From the NCBI RefSeq assembly GCF_947387515.1, contig NZ_CANDOB010000002.1:992001-1056000 (forward strand): a stretch of DNA of 64,000 bases, written 5' to 3'. The notes beneath the pieces were generated by a model. The model did not search any database, was not told where the DNA came from, and saw only the letters and a program-made list of their open reading frames with translations. The translations under genes and the position numbers were made by a program. The DNA is from Alkalihalobacillus sp. CinArs1. Its GTDB lineage: Bacteria; Bacillota; Bacilli; Bacillales; Guptibacillaceae. Below are positions 9,397-17,363 of the stretch, one piece after another. The number at the start of each line of letters is the position of its first letter. Position 1 is the stretch's first letter.

Positions 9397-10204
9397 GTTA
9401 GAGCTTGAAGAGTTTCGATTCTCTCCTCCTGGTTCGATGGGGTGGAGTTATGCGGAATATGAAAAAATCCTTGATGGGCAAGCGGAGTTAGAAGTAGACA
9501 CCACATCTTCACTTCATACACCTCCGATTCCAACGACAAACTTGAAAGAATTGCCTCCAGGCGATGGAACGATCAACATACCCCTTGTTTCTTCAGAAGA
9601 GCTTAGCCCCGAAAGTGTTAGTGAGGAGCCTGAAACTAGTAGTGCTCCAATAGAAGAACCGACTATGGAATTAAGCGAGATAGAAGAAGTTGTACAGAAC
9701 GTTGAAGAAGCCCCGGTAGCAGAAGAGACACATGGAGAAGTTGAAGAGAAGTATGCACTTACGGTGAGAACGATCGGTCGACCTCGTAATTTAGGTAAAA
9801 GCAGATATCGTTGCCCAGTTATGAATCAGCAATCATTCTTCCAAGAAGATTGTGGCTGTGAAGAACCTATTGTAGAAGATGAGGAGTTAGAAGTTGAAGA
9901 CGTGCTGGAGGTTGAGGAAACGACTGAAGATGTAACCGATGAGCTAGAGGTTGAAGAAGTAGAGGATGAGTTACCGATTGAAGAAGAGGTCAAATTAGAA
10001 GGACACGTGATTAAAGAAGACGAAGATGAAGACGAAGACGAAGATGAAGATGAAGATGATGAGGACGAAGATGAAGACGATGACGAAGATGAAGATGAAG
10101 ATGAAGATGAAGATGAAGATGAAGATGAAGATGAAAAATGCGTAAAGAAAGTGAGAGTAATCGATAGCCCAATGAAGGCTTCTTCAATCTGGGTACCAGC
10201 TTGA
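9362..10204 (+). CDS. Acidic Asp/Glu-repeat protein of the cotS operon (YtxO-like position)
   Basis: 280 aa, not matched to a family by sequence. The N-terminal 45 residues look folded (FSPPGSMGWSYAEYEKIL). The middle is Pro/Ser/Glu-rich. Around residue 145 comes a short conserved-looking patch, RYRCPVMNQQSFF, then DCGCEEP. Residues about 218-258 are almost only alternating Asp and Glu, encoded by GAWGAW repeats. A basic, hydrophobic tail (KKVRVIDSPMKASSIWVPA) ends it. AAAGGAGGT is 10 bases before the ATG. Position after cotSA and a CotS gene matches YtxO in B. subtilis. Probable coat or matrix component; function unknown. Confidence 0.7.
   Translation: MEQVSQQKAIPKLELEEFRFSPPGSMGWSYAEYEKILDGQAELEVDTTSSLHTPPIPTTNLKELPPGDGTINIPLVSSEELSPESVSEEPETSSAPIEEPTMELSEIEEVVQNVEEAPVAEETHGEVEEKYALTVRTIGRPRNLGKSRYRCPVMNQQSFFQEDCGCEEPIVEDEELEVEDVLEVEETTEDVTDELEVEEVEDELPIEEEVKLEGHVIKEDEDEDEDEDEDEDDEDEDEDDDEDEDEDEDEDEDEDEDEKCVKKVRVIDSPMKASSIWVPA
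10018..10137 (+). repeat. GAW trinucleotide/hexanucleotide microsatellite
   Basis: About 120 bases of nearly unbroken GAA/GAT/GAC codons, with a GAAGAT hexamer repeated perfectly at least seven times near the end. The strand is purine-rich. Slippage would stay in frame and change only the length of the Asp/Glu tract. Confidence 0.85.
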
Positions 10205-10331
10205 TCGAAAAATAGGTTCATCAGTGGAAGGTAAATCGCACCATTTGTCCTATACAAAAAATCAAAATGCTCATACCCTATAAAGAATTCTTTAACGAGA
10301 ATACAATGCAAATTAACGAAAAAGGGGAATT

Positions 10332-10604
10332 ATGATGGCGCATCACGATAAGCACGAAGAAGTATTGAAAAAGCTGCAAGAAATGCTTGCAGGAGGAGAA
10401 GTCGAAGAAGTGGAACTAGCGTTTGAAATGGTGAGTGGAGAAGAGCTCTCATTCGAGTTTGACTTAGACGATGACGAGGAAGAGGAAGAGGAAGTAGCAG
10501 AGGAAGAAGAGGAAGAAGAGGAAGCAGCAGCTATTGAAGATACTCAAATCCTTGATGATGAAGAGGAAGAAGAGTTTGACGAAGAGGACGAAGAAGACGA
10601 GTAA
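10332..10604 (+). CDS. Small highly acidic protein (90 aa)
   Basis: N-terminal 45 residues are helical and balanced (HEEVLKKLQEMLAGG...). The C-terminal 45 are almost entirely Glu and Asp. Same style as the preceding gene, so both may act as polyanionic partners in the spore coat. AAAGGGGAAT lies just before the ATG. It lies 127 bases downstream of the previous gene, with no terminator between them, and ends at a strong bidirectional terminator. No family recognised. Confidence 0.7.
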   Translation: MMAHHDKHEEVLKKLQEMLAGGEVEEVELAFEMVSGEELSFEFDLDDDEEEEEEVAEEEEEEEEAAAIEDTQILDDEEEEEFDEEDEEDE

Positions 10605-10646
10605 AAAGAAATAGAACCGGTCACGACCGGTTCTATTTCTTTTTTT
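10605..10646. terminator. Bidirectional terminator between convergent coat operons
   Basis: Perfect 18-base-pair stem with a 2-base loop, T run on both strands. The stop codon of the convergent YtcC-like gene lies inside the stem. Confidence 0.9.
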
Positions 10647-11967
10647 GTCTGTAAGTTCTATCGAAGATCCAGGGTTCCTCTAATTTAGACTGCCTCGTTT
10701 CTTGTACAGGGGTAGATGAACGTTCAGGAAATATAAACGTGTCATCGTCAAAATCTTCAACTTCCTCAACTACCTCATCTTCCTCAACTGGTTCAAGCGA
10801 TTGTTCTATGGCGGGTAGAATGGTTTCTAAAGGACATGCCTTACGATATACGCGTTCTAAGCGGTTTGCGACGTGTTGAAACGTATGATTCGCTTCTACT
10901 ACTTTACGTCCATTTAAGCTCAATTCTATCGCTTTCTCAGGGTGGTTTAACAAGTCACATACTGCCCTTGCGAAAGATGAGGGTTGCCGGTATGCTCCTA
11001 CAACAAGACCATTGTGCATATGCGTTACAACCTCAGCATTTCCTCCTCGTTTCGTTGTGATGAGTGGAACACCAGCTGCCATCGCTTCATAATGGACACG
11101 AGCGAGGGGCTCCTGCCACTGTGAACTGCAGACAAAAACATCACCGAGTAAGAAGGTTCTTGGTATGTCCTCGTGAGGAATATATTTTGTAAAGAGCACA
11201 TGATCTCCTAACGGTTTAGCAAGTTTGTAGAGGTATGAGACGTATTCATTCAAACGGTTGTCGCTAAACCATTTTCCTCCACAAATAACGAGTACCGCGT
11301 CGGGGTGTTCTTTTAAAATGGCTGGCATCGCTTTGATCAAAAGATGTGGTCCTTTTGTCTTACTGAGTCTTCCGATGAACAGGATCACTTTTCGGTTCGT
11401 TAGTTGGTACTTCTGTTTTAACTTTTGTTTGATCTTGTTTCCCTCTTCCGTCCACGAAGGTTGAAACTGGGTTAGATCGACACCAGAATAGACGACTTGA
11501 ATCTTCTCATCGGCTTCTGGAAACCGATTTAATATCGTTCCTCTAATATAATTGCTGACTGTCATGATTTGGGATGCGCACTCGATCGCTTTCATGCCTT
11601 CTTCATCACTTAGTTTCCGCTCTTTAAACATATCGTTATGAAGACTCAGTACAATCTGGCTTTCTGGCATGACGCTCTTATACAGAATAACAGCTTTGGG
11701 TCTGTTAAAAACATGGATGAGGTCAAAAGGTGTCATCTCAGTAAGTACTTCTGCAACATTTTCGCTGTAATTTTCACGAGGGACTCGTATATACGTAACG
11801 GAATCTATCTCTTCATAGTCAGGTAATTCTGGGTCTTGAACAGAGAAAACGGTCATGGAGTGGTGTTCTGTGAGATAAGGAAGCACCCCATCGATCATCA
11901 TCTGAATCGCCCCACCTTTTACAGCGGGAGATGGAAGTTTCTCTGTGCAAACGTAGGCGATATTCAC
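10633..11967 (-). CDS. ytcC: YtcC-like glycosyltransferase family 4 with acidic tail
   Basis: Paralogue of the cotSA product: same opening (AYVCTEKLPSPAVKGGAIQ) and same donor motif EPLARVHYEAMAAGVPL. Here the GT-B core (about 375 residues) has an extra C-terminal tail of about 70 residues, first acidic (EEDEVVEEVEDFDDD) and then basic (ending RQKKK). The GTG at 11967 is preferred because AAAGGA lies 9 bases upstream; the TTG at 11976 touches that site. Five bases separate it from the epimerase gene, giving a ytcA-ytcB-ytcC operon as in B. subtilis. Likely makes spore coat polysaccharide. Confidence 0.8.
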   Translation of the reverse strand: MNIAYVCTEKLPSPAVKGGAIQMMIDGVLPYLTEHHSMTVFSVQDPELPDYEEIDSVTYIRVPRENYSENVAEVLTEMTPFDLIHVFNRPKAVILYKSVMPESQIVLSLHNDMFKERKLSDEEGMKAIECASQIMTVSNYIRGTILNRFPEADEKIQVVYSGVDLTQFQPSWTEEGNKIKQKLKQKYQLTNRKVILFIGRLSKTKGPHLLIKAMPAILKEHPDAVLVICGGKWFSDNRLNEYVSYLYKLAKPLGDHVLFTKYIPHEDIPRTFLLGDVFVCSSQWQEPLARVHYEAMAAGVPLITTKRGGNAEVVTHMHNGLVVGAYRQPSSFARAVCDLLNHPEKAIELSLNGRKVVEANHTFQHVANRLERVYRKACPLETILPAIEQSLEPVEEDEVVEEVEDFDDDTFIFPERSSTPVQETRQSKLEEPWIFDRTYRQKKK

Positions 11968-11972
11968 TATCC

Positions 11973-12920
11973 TCAATCCTTTCTACCGTATAACTTGGTT
12001 AAATCTATAATTTCATTCATTAACCCTTCCCTTAGCAACACGCTTGGTCGATAGTTTAACAGGTTTTCAGCTTTTGAAATATCAGCCCATGTGTGCATCG
12101 GCTCACCTGTTGCTTTCGGTACGAAATTGATCTTGGCTTTCTTAGAGAGAAGTTCTTCTAGTATGGAAATCACATCTAGGACGGTAGCACGTTCTTTTCC
12201 ACCTATGTTGATCGTTTCCCCAACGACGTTGTCTGCATCTTTTACAGCTGCCGTCGCTTGTACACAGTCGCTCACATAGGTGAAATCTCTTGATTGAAGC
12301 CCGTTTCCGTAAACTGTAATCGGCTTATCTTGCAGCATTTGCTTGATGAATCGATGGAATGCCATATCAGGGCGTTGTCTTGGGCCATACACTGTGAAGT
12401 AACGCAAAATGACGACAGGCACCCCGAAATAGAGATGATAAATATGACAAAGCTGTTCTCCTGTGAGCTTTGTTACTCCGTAGGGTGAGAGGGGAACCGT
12501 TTTCATATCTTCTGAAACCTTTCCAACCTTCTCCCCATAGACTGAGGAGGTGGAGACATAGATGAATTTTGTGATTGAGTGATTTCTACTTGCTTCTAGT
12601 AGTTTTTGAGTGACCAGGCCATTGTTGAGGATGTAGCGTTCAAAGTCGCTGCCGAAACTTGATCTTACACCAGGTATCCCAGCAAGGTGGTAGATCACAT
12701 CCACATTTTTTAACAACCCTGAGAGGTCTTGCTTTAAAAGGTCAATGTCGTAGAGCTTGAATTTTGGTCGTTTGAGCAGCTGCTTTATGTTTCTTATCTT
12801 GGTTTCATTTCCCTCGATGTCCAGGTCGATTCCAATCACGTCGGTTTCGGACGTATTAAGAAGCTGCTCACATAGGTGCGAGCCAACAAAGCCGGCAGCA
12901 CCCGTTACGAGAATCGTCAT
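11973..12920 (-). CDS. ytcB: NAD-dependent sugar-nucleotide epimerase/dehydratase (YtcB-like)
   Basis: Extended SDR of 315 aa, the size of YtcB. NAD loop TGAAGFVGSHL at residues 6-16, active-site serine region STSSVYG, and catalytic YGVTK (Tyr-x3-Lys). Substrate segment RYFTVYGPRQRPDM is typical of UDP-glucose/glucuronate 4-epimerases. Next to a UDP-glucose dehydrogenase, UDP-glucuronate to UDP-galacturonate is a reasonable guess, not proven. Overlaps the upstream ytcA gene by 4 bases (ATGA). Confidence 0.82.
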   Translation of the reverse strand: MTILVTGAAGFVGSHLCEQLLNTSETDVIGIDLDIEGNETKIRNIKQLLKRPKFKLYDIDLLKQDLSGLLKNVDVIYHLAGIPGVRSSFGSDFERYILNNGLVTQKLLEASRNHSITKFIYVSTSSVYGEKVGKVSEDMKTVPLSPYGVTKLTGEQLCHIYHLYFGVPVVILRYFTVYGPRQRPDMAFHRFIKQMLQDKPITVYGNGLQSRDFTYVSDCVQATAAVKDADNVVGETINIGGKERATVLDVISILEELLSKKAKINFVPKATGEPMHTWADISKAENLLNYRPSVLLREGLMNEIIDLTKLYGRKD

Positions 12921-14197
12921 GCTCGACCAACCCCAAGATAAGTTAAACCAGCATGTTTTACTTCTTCTGGATCAAGAAAGTTCCGACCATCCAATACAAT
13001 CCTTCCTTTCAATTCGTTCCTCACTCGTTCCCAATCAGGTGATTTGAATAGTGCCCAGTCGGTTGCAACGATTAACGCGTCTGAACCTGATAGCGCATCA
13101 TACATATCGTTCGTTTGATGGATAAATAGGTTTTCAGCATGTGCTTCTGGATCGAATGCAAAGACTGAACACCCGCTTTTTATGAGTTTTTCGCAGAGTT
13201 TTATCGATTGCGAATCACGTATATCATCTGTATTAGGTTTAAAAGAAAGCCCCCAAACTGAAATTCGCTTTCCTTCTAGTCCTCGTAATTTCTTTTCTAA
13301 CTTCCTGATGTAGTAATCGACCTGTTCACTGTTAACTTGCTTTACAGCCTTTAATAGCTGAGTTGAAATCCGCTTCTTTCTTGCAGCATAACAAAGTGCA
13401 TCGAGGTCTTTTGGAAAACACGAACCGCCATAACCAAGTCCGGACTGTAAAAAGTGCGGTCCGATTCTCGGATCGATTCCTAGTGACGAGGCTACGTCAG
13501 TAACATCGACGTGATACTTGTCGCAAACTCTTGCGAATTCATTGATGAACGAAATTTTTGTAGCAAGAAATGCGTTCGATGCGTATTTCATCATCTCAGC
13601 TCCTGCTAAGGTCGTCTCGATAACGGGAGCTGATAACTGTGCGTATAGTTCTTTCACCCGTTTTCTTGCTTTTGCAGATCTCGAGCCAATCACAATTTTA
13701 TCCGGATGAAACGAATCGTAAATGGCAGAGCCCTCTCTTAAAAATTCAGGGTTCGAGACGACATCGAACAGGTTTTGGTCGACTCCTTTCTCGATGAGGT
13801 AGTTGTGTGCCCACTCATTTGTACCAGGAGGGACGGTGCTTTTAATAATGATCGTTTTGTGTGTGGAGATTTTTTGCGAGATGTGTTGGAACACTTTCTT
13901 AAAAGCTGTTAAATCAGAATCGCCGTTCGGCTTCGGCGGGGTACCGACAGCGATGAGTATGGTAGGAGAATGAAGCATACATGCTTCACGATCATCAGAG
14001 AAGATCAAACGTCCATTCTTGGTGTTCTTTTTTATTAAATCCTCGAGCTCCGGCTCGTGTATAGGGCAAATCCCTTGGTTTAATTTCTCGATCTTATCGA
14101 TATCTTTATCGATGCAATGGACGTTGTGTCCAAGTTCAGCAAGCAAAACGGCTGTCGTTAGACCAACATAGCCTGCACCAACGATACATATATCCAT
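12917..14197 (-). CDS. ytcA: UDP-glucose 6-dehydrogenase (YtcA-like)
   Basis: Oxidises UDP-glucose to UDP-glucuronate with 2 NAD+. The 426 aa show the N-terminal Rossmann loop GAGYVGLTTAVLL, a central helix domain, the catalytic cysteine motif GGSCFPKD near residue 260, and the C-terminal domain with SFKPNTDDIRDS. GGAGGG precedes the ATG. First gene of ytcA-ytcB-ytcC; glucuronate units would make the coat glycan acidic. The 199-base gap to the divergent galU-type gene holds the promoters of both, none clear enough to name. Confidence 0.92.
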   Translation of the reverse strand: MDICIVGAGYVGLTTAVLLAELGHNVHCIDKDIDKIEKLNQGICPIHEPELEDLIKKNTKNGRLIFSDDREACMLHSPTILIAVGTPPKPNGDSDLTAFKKVFQHISQKISTHKTIIIKSTVPPGTNEWAHNYLIEKGVDQNLFDVVSNPEFLREGSAIYDSFHPDKIVIGSRSAKARKRVKELYAQLSAPVIETTLAGAEMMKYASNAFLATKISFINEFARVCDKYHVDVTDVASSLGIDPRIGPHFLQSGLGYGGSCFPKDLDALCYAARKKRISTQLLKAVKQVNSEQVDYYIRKLEKKLRGLEGKRISVWGLSFKPNTDDIRDSQSIKLCEKLIKSGCSVFAFDPEAHAENLFIHQTNDMYDALSGSDALIVATDWALFKSPDWERVRNELKGRIVLDGRNFLDPEEVKHAGLTYLGVGRA

Positions 14198-14396
14198 CCG
14201 GTGTTCCCTCCAATAACAATCACATTACTTTATATCGTATTAGGCTTGAAGGCGTTGGTGTGATGAAATTGCATGAGTTGGTAATAAATAGGCATTCATC
14301 CGTAATGCTTATTCGCCTGTTTTTCAAAAGACAAGTTACTGTGTTTTAACCCTTGAATAAAGTATTAAAATAGAGAACAGAGGAAGGGGAGCACGT

Positions 14397-15194
14397 ATGA
14401 TAAAGAAAGCAGTGATTCCTGCAGCCGGTTATGGTACAAGAAGCCTACCGATTACAAAAGTAATACCAAAAGAGATGTTCCCAATCTGTGGTAAACCGGC
14501 GATCCACTATGTAGTAGAAGAAGCAGTTGCTTCTGGTATAGAAGAAATATTGATCATCATCTCTCGAACAAAAAACCTTATCATGGATTACTTTGATCAC
14601 TCATTAGAACTTGAAGCGTTTCTAGAGCGTGTAAATAAAACACACTTATTAAAGAAAACGGAGGTCCCAAACGTCTCCATCCAATATGTAAGGCAGTCTC
14701 ATGCAAAGGGGTTGGGTGATGCGATCTCTCTCGCAAAGTCGTTTACTGGTGAAGACCCATTTGCTGTACTACTTCCAGATGACATCTTCCTTGGAACGCC
14801 AGCTCTATCTGAGTTGATCGAGGTATATAATAAGAGCCGAGCAAATGTGATCGCAGTGAAAGAGGTAGCAGAACAGCACCTTAAAGACTATGGAGTAATA
14901 AAAGGAAAGCAAACGTCTGAAGGAATTTACGAGATTTCAGATCTAGTAGAAAAACCTGCTTCCAATCCGCCTTCAAATCTCGCAGTAACAGGAAGATATA
15001 TATTTACCAAGAACATCTATGAAAAGTTGAATAAGCTGAATCCTGGTAAAGGGGGCGAAATTCAACTGACAGATGCAATAAAGGATATTCTTACAGAAGA
15101 GCGATGCCTCGCCAGAATTTCTTCAGGTGAACGGTTTGATATTGGGAAAGAAGAGGAGTATATCAAGTTGATTCAGGCTATTTATCGAACATGA
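14397..15194 (+). CDS. ytdA: UTP-glucose-1-phosphate uridylyltransferase (YtdA/GalU type)
   Basis: Forms UDP-glucose, the substrate of the divergent ytcA product. 265 aa with the nucleotidyltransferase signature AAGYGTRSLPITKVIPKEM (residues 9-27), the LLPDDIFLG metal site, and the VEKP and GGEIQLTDAI segments of GalU. Shorter than housekeeping GtaB (about 290 aa) and adjacent to ytcABC, as ytdA is in B. subtilis, so probably sporulation-specific. AGGAAGGGG precedes the ATG. Confidence 0.9.
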   Translation: MIKKAVIPAAGYGTRSLPITKVIPKEMFPICGKPAIHYVVEEAVASGIEEILIIISRTKNLIMDYFDHSLELEAFLERVNKTHLLKKTEVPNVSIQYVRQSHAKGLGDAISLAKSFTGEDPFAVLLPDDIFLGTPALSELIEVYNKSRANVIAVKEVAEQHLKDYGVIKGKQTSEGIYEISDLVEKPASNPPSNLAVTGRYIFTKNIYEKLNKLNPGKGGEIQLTDAIKDILTEERCLARISSGERFDIGKEEEYIKLIQAIYRT

Positions 15195-15206
15195 GTGAAA
15201 AGAATG

Positions 15207-15236
15207 AAAAGCTTCTATTGATTAGAGGCTTTTTTC
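15207..15236 (+). terminator. Terminator after the uridylyltransferase gene
   Basis: AAAAGCTTCTA pairs with TAGAGGCTTTT, then T-rich. Confidence 0.65.
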
Positions 15237-15240
15237 AAAT

Positions 15241-15265
15241 TAAAAAAGGCTGCTTTTCAGCAACC
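15241..15265 (-). terminator. Terminator of the Cys-rich coat gene (minus strand)
   Basis: On the minus strand GGTTGC / GCAGCC hairpin followed by six T. Confidence 0.6.
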
Positions 15266-15292
15266 TTCATGGATGAGGAAAATCTATTATTC

Positions 15293-15631
15293 TCAGTTTG
15301 CAGCGCGAGAAATACCAGCAAGCGTGCTACAGTCGATGATAACTGTTCTAGGTGTTCCTGCGGCATCTACTGGTGTGTAACGGAACCTTGCGCAACAGCT
15401 GTGCGATTCAAACCCCATAAAAGTGAATGTTGTAGGATTTTCTGCACCACTCATATACATATATCCTGTTTGACCTTTAGGAAGTAAATACACTTCAGTC
15501 ATTGTATCTTCCCAAATATCACAGTTGTTTCCGTTAGCCATGCGGCGCAACACATCACATACACAACCTTTGCAATGTGAAGTAGGTCTTACAGAACCAC
15601 AACATGTATCGTCAAAAAGACTTCTTCTCAT
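15293..15631 (-). CDS. Cys-rich probable spore coat/exosporium protein (CotZ/ExsY-like features)
   Basis: 112 aa with nine cysteines, including CC at 10-11, CKGCVCDVLRRM near residues 20-31 and SHSCC in the middle. The CVCDVLR element and the C-terminal VIIDCSTLAGI beta-rich part recall the CotY/CotZ/ExsY coat proteins that cross-link by disulfides. It is shorter than CotZ and I cannot confirm the family. AAGGAGG precedes the ATG. Isolated gene with its own terminator between sugar-nucleotide and glycosyltransferase genes. On the minus strand CATACACT, a sigma-E-like -10, lies about 85 bases upstream. Confidence 0.65.
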   Translation of the reverse strand: MRRSLFDDTCCGSVRPTSHCKGCVCDVLRRMANGNNCDIWEDTMTEVYLLPKGQTGYMYMSGAENPTTFTFMGFESHSCCARFRYTPVDAAGTPRTVIIDCSTLAGISRAAN

Positions 15632-15882
15632 ATCATTTCCTCCTTATCGAAAGATCAACCTGACAATTTTCAGGCTTACAATAATGTATTAGAAGTTGGT
15701 ACAAAGTGTATGAGCAATACAACCATTTATTTACAAAATAGTTATCTAACACCTTGTTTTTACGTGTTAAATAAATTATTTTTTGAAAAAATGATATTTG
15801 TCCAAACAACCATTTTTTGGATACATATTTATATTAAAGTAGGTTGAATAAACCTAGAATTTATTTTGAGAGGAGATATCGT

Positions 15883-16113
15883 ATGGGTTTGAGAGTATTG
15901 AATTCCAAATTGTATCAGTACAAAAACTCGAATACAGTCTTTACGATGGTGCATGTGACTGAAACGCAAAATAGTGATGGAACACCAGATCTTGCAGGTG
16001 TCATGATTAAGGAAATCGGTTTTGACTATGTCATCTTTACTCCTGTAGGGGCTTCCGGACAGGCTAATGAAATTCTGGTATGTACAGATCAAATCGTTTC
16101 ACTAGAACTATAA
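15883..16113 (+). CDS. Uncharacterised 76-aa beta-rich protein
   Basis: Begins MGLRVLNSKLYQYKN. Predominantly short hydrophobic strands with polar turns, no signal peptide, no cysteine until CTDQ near the end. GAGAGGAGAT is close before the ATG at 15883; an upstream in-frame TTG at 15844 has no ribosome site. Its own terminator follows. Position among coat genes suggests a spore role. No family recognised. Confidence 0.65.
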   Translation: MGLRVLNSKLYQYKNSNTVFTMVHVTETQNSDGTPDLAGVMIKEIGFDYVIFTPVGASGQANEILVCTDQIVSLEL

Positions 16114-16121
16114 TTTTCTTG

Positions 16122-16150
16122 AAGGTTTCACAACTGTGAAACCTTTTTTA
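16122..16150 (+). terminator. Terminator after the 76-aa gene
   Basis: Perfect stem AAGGTTTCAC / GTGAAACCTT with AACT loop and a T run. Confidence 0.9.
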
Positions 16151-16180
16151 TATTCTGCTAGAAAGAAAGGGTGTGAACGG

Positions 16181-17119
16181 ATGGTCCGGAAACGAACGAT
16201 CTTATTTATTACAAAAGATTTATCAAAGCATGTAGAGCGCAGCAGTTATTATTTGGTGAGAGAATTACAAAAACGCGCAAACGTCATCTTTTGGCATGAT
16301 CATGGATTGTTACCTGACATTCTAGCTAAGATTCAAGTACGTCCAGATTTCATTCTGATGAACGATCTACATCCTACTTATTGCCCTTTTATAAGAAGAA
16401 TAAATGAAACAGACATACCGGTCGGAATCTTTATGCATGACCTTCATTATAAAAAGCAGCACCGTAAACGGTTTATCGAGAAAGGGAACGTGTCTGTAAT
16501 CTTTGCTCACTATCGAGATGCGTTTTTAAAATGGTATCCGGAATTTCAGGATCGCTTCATTTGGTTTCCTCATCATGTCGACACATCGATCTTCAAAGAT
16601 TATAAGCTAGGTAAAAGTACTGATTATTTAATGCTTGGTGCATTGTTTCCAAGCTTCTATCCACTGCGTGCGAGTATGTACAACCAATTGAAGGCTACGA
16701 CGAATTTTAAATACTATGAACATCCTGGATATAAACGAATTGGCAAAGGTCATTTAGCAGGGGAAGCTTACGCAATGGAATTAAATCGTGCGAAGATGTT
16801 TTTTACGTGTGACTCGATCTACCATTATCCAGTACTAAAATATTTTGAAGTGCCAGCATGCAATAGTCTACTTTTAGCTTCCTCATCGAAAGAATTAACA
16901 GATCTCGGGTTCGTTGATGGGAAAACCTTTGTGGCTGTTCATGAACAGAATGTGCTTCAGAAAGCTTCGTATTATTTGAAACATGAAAAAGAACGACTTC
17001 AAATAGCAAGAGCAGGTCATCAGATGGTGATTGCGAATCATTCCACATCGAAACGAGCAGATGAGCTGATGGAACACATCGAAAAAGTGATCATAGATAA
17101 AGAAAAGACGCGAAGGTAA
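16181..17119 (+). CDS. CgeB-like glycosyltransferase
   Basis: 312 aa; C-terminal half fits the Glyco_trans_1_2/CgeB family (GYKRIGKGHLAGEAYAMEL, then YHYPVLKYFEVPACNSLLL). CgeB is a spore maturation protein of similar length (about 317 aa) that alters the outermost spore layer. N-terminal half includes MNDLHPTYCPF and FMHDLHYKKQHRKRF. The ATG at 16181 has GAAAGG about 10 bases upstream. A GTG at 16136 in the same frame lies inside the preceding terminator and is rejected. Ends at a short terminator. Confidence 0.8.
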   Translation: MVRKRTILFITKDLSKHVERSSYYLVRELQKRANVIFWHDHGLLPDILAKIQVRPDFILMNDLHPTYCPFIRRINETDIPVGIFMHDLHYKKQHRKRFIEKGNVSVIFAHYRDAFLKWYPEFQDRFIWFPHHVDTSIFKDYKLGKSTDYLMLGALFPSFYPLRASMYNQLKATTNFKYYEHPGYKRIGKGHLAGEAYAMELNRAKMFFTCDSIYHYPVLKYFEVPACNSLLLASSSKELTDLGFVDGKTFVAVHEQNVLQKASYYLKHEKERLQIARAGHQMVIANHSTSKRADELMEHIEKVIIDKEKTRR

Positions 17120-17120
17120 G

Positions 17121-17143
17121 GACACACTTCAGTGTCTTTTTGT
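17121..17143 (+). terminator. Short terminator after the CgeB-like gene
   Basis: GACAC / GTGTC hairpin followed by five T. Confidence 0.55.
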
Positions 17144-17293
17144 TGTGTTAAGATTTGTCGATTTTCCGATTCAAAAGCCTGTGACCATAACTGAACTACA
17201 GAAATACTTCCTAGAATAATAGATTTTCATTGGTTTCAATTTATCGTGTTAAACGGAATGCCGTTTTTTTACAAATATAGTGTGCTAACCATA

Positions 17294-17321
17294 TCAAACT
17301 GTTAATAACTTACATAACCTA
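17294..17321 (+). promoter_or_regulatory. Candidate sigma-K promoter of the amino-sugar operon
   Basis: CATAACCTA (17313-17321) is a perfect sigma-K -10. Sixteen bases upstream is ATCA, one mismatch from the -35 mACm. The first gene starts 43 bases downstream. Confidence 0.45.
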
Positions 17322-17363
17322 TCAGTAAGCTGTCCTAGAAATCTAGCAGGAGGGGAAGGAACC

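Noticed and set aside
10018-10137. CRISPR-like repeat array
   Set aside because: The repeats are contiguous coding microsatellites without spacers; no cas genes are present.
9826-10311. 161-codon minus-strand ORF rich in serine
   Set aside because: It is the antisense shadow of the GAW repeat; the serine run is just the complement of Asp/Glu codons, and no ribosome site precedes it.
16136-16180. Longer CgeB-like protein starting at GTG 16136
   Set aside because: The codon lies within the hairpin of the preceding terminator; the ATG at 16181 is better placed.
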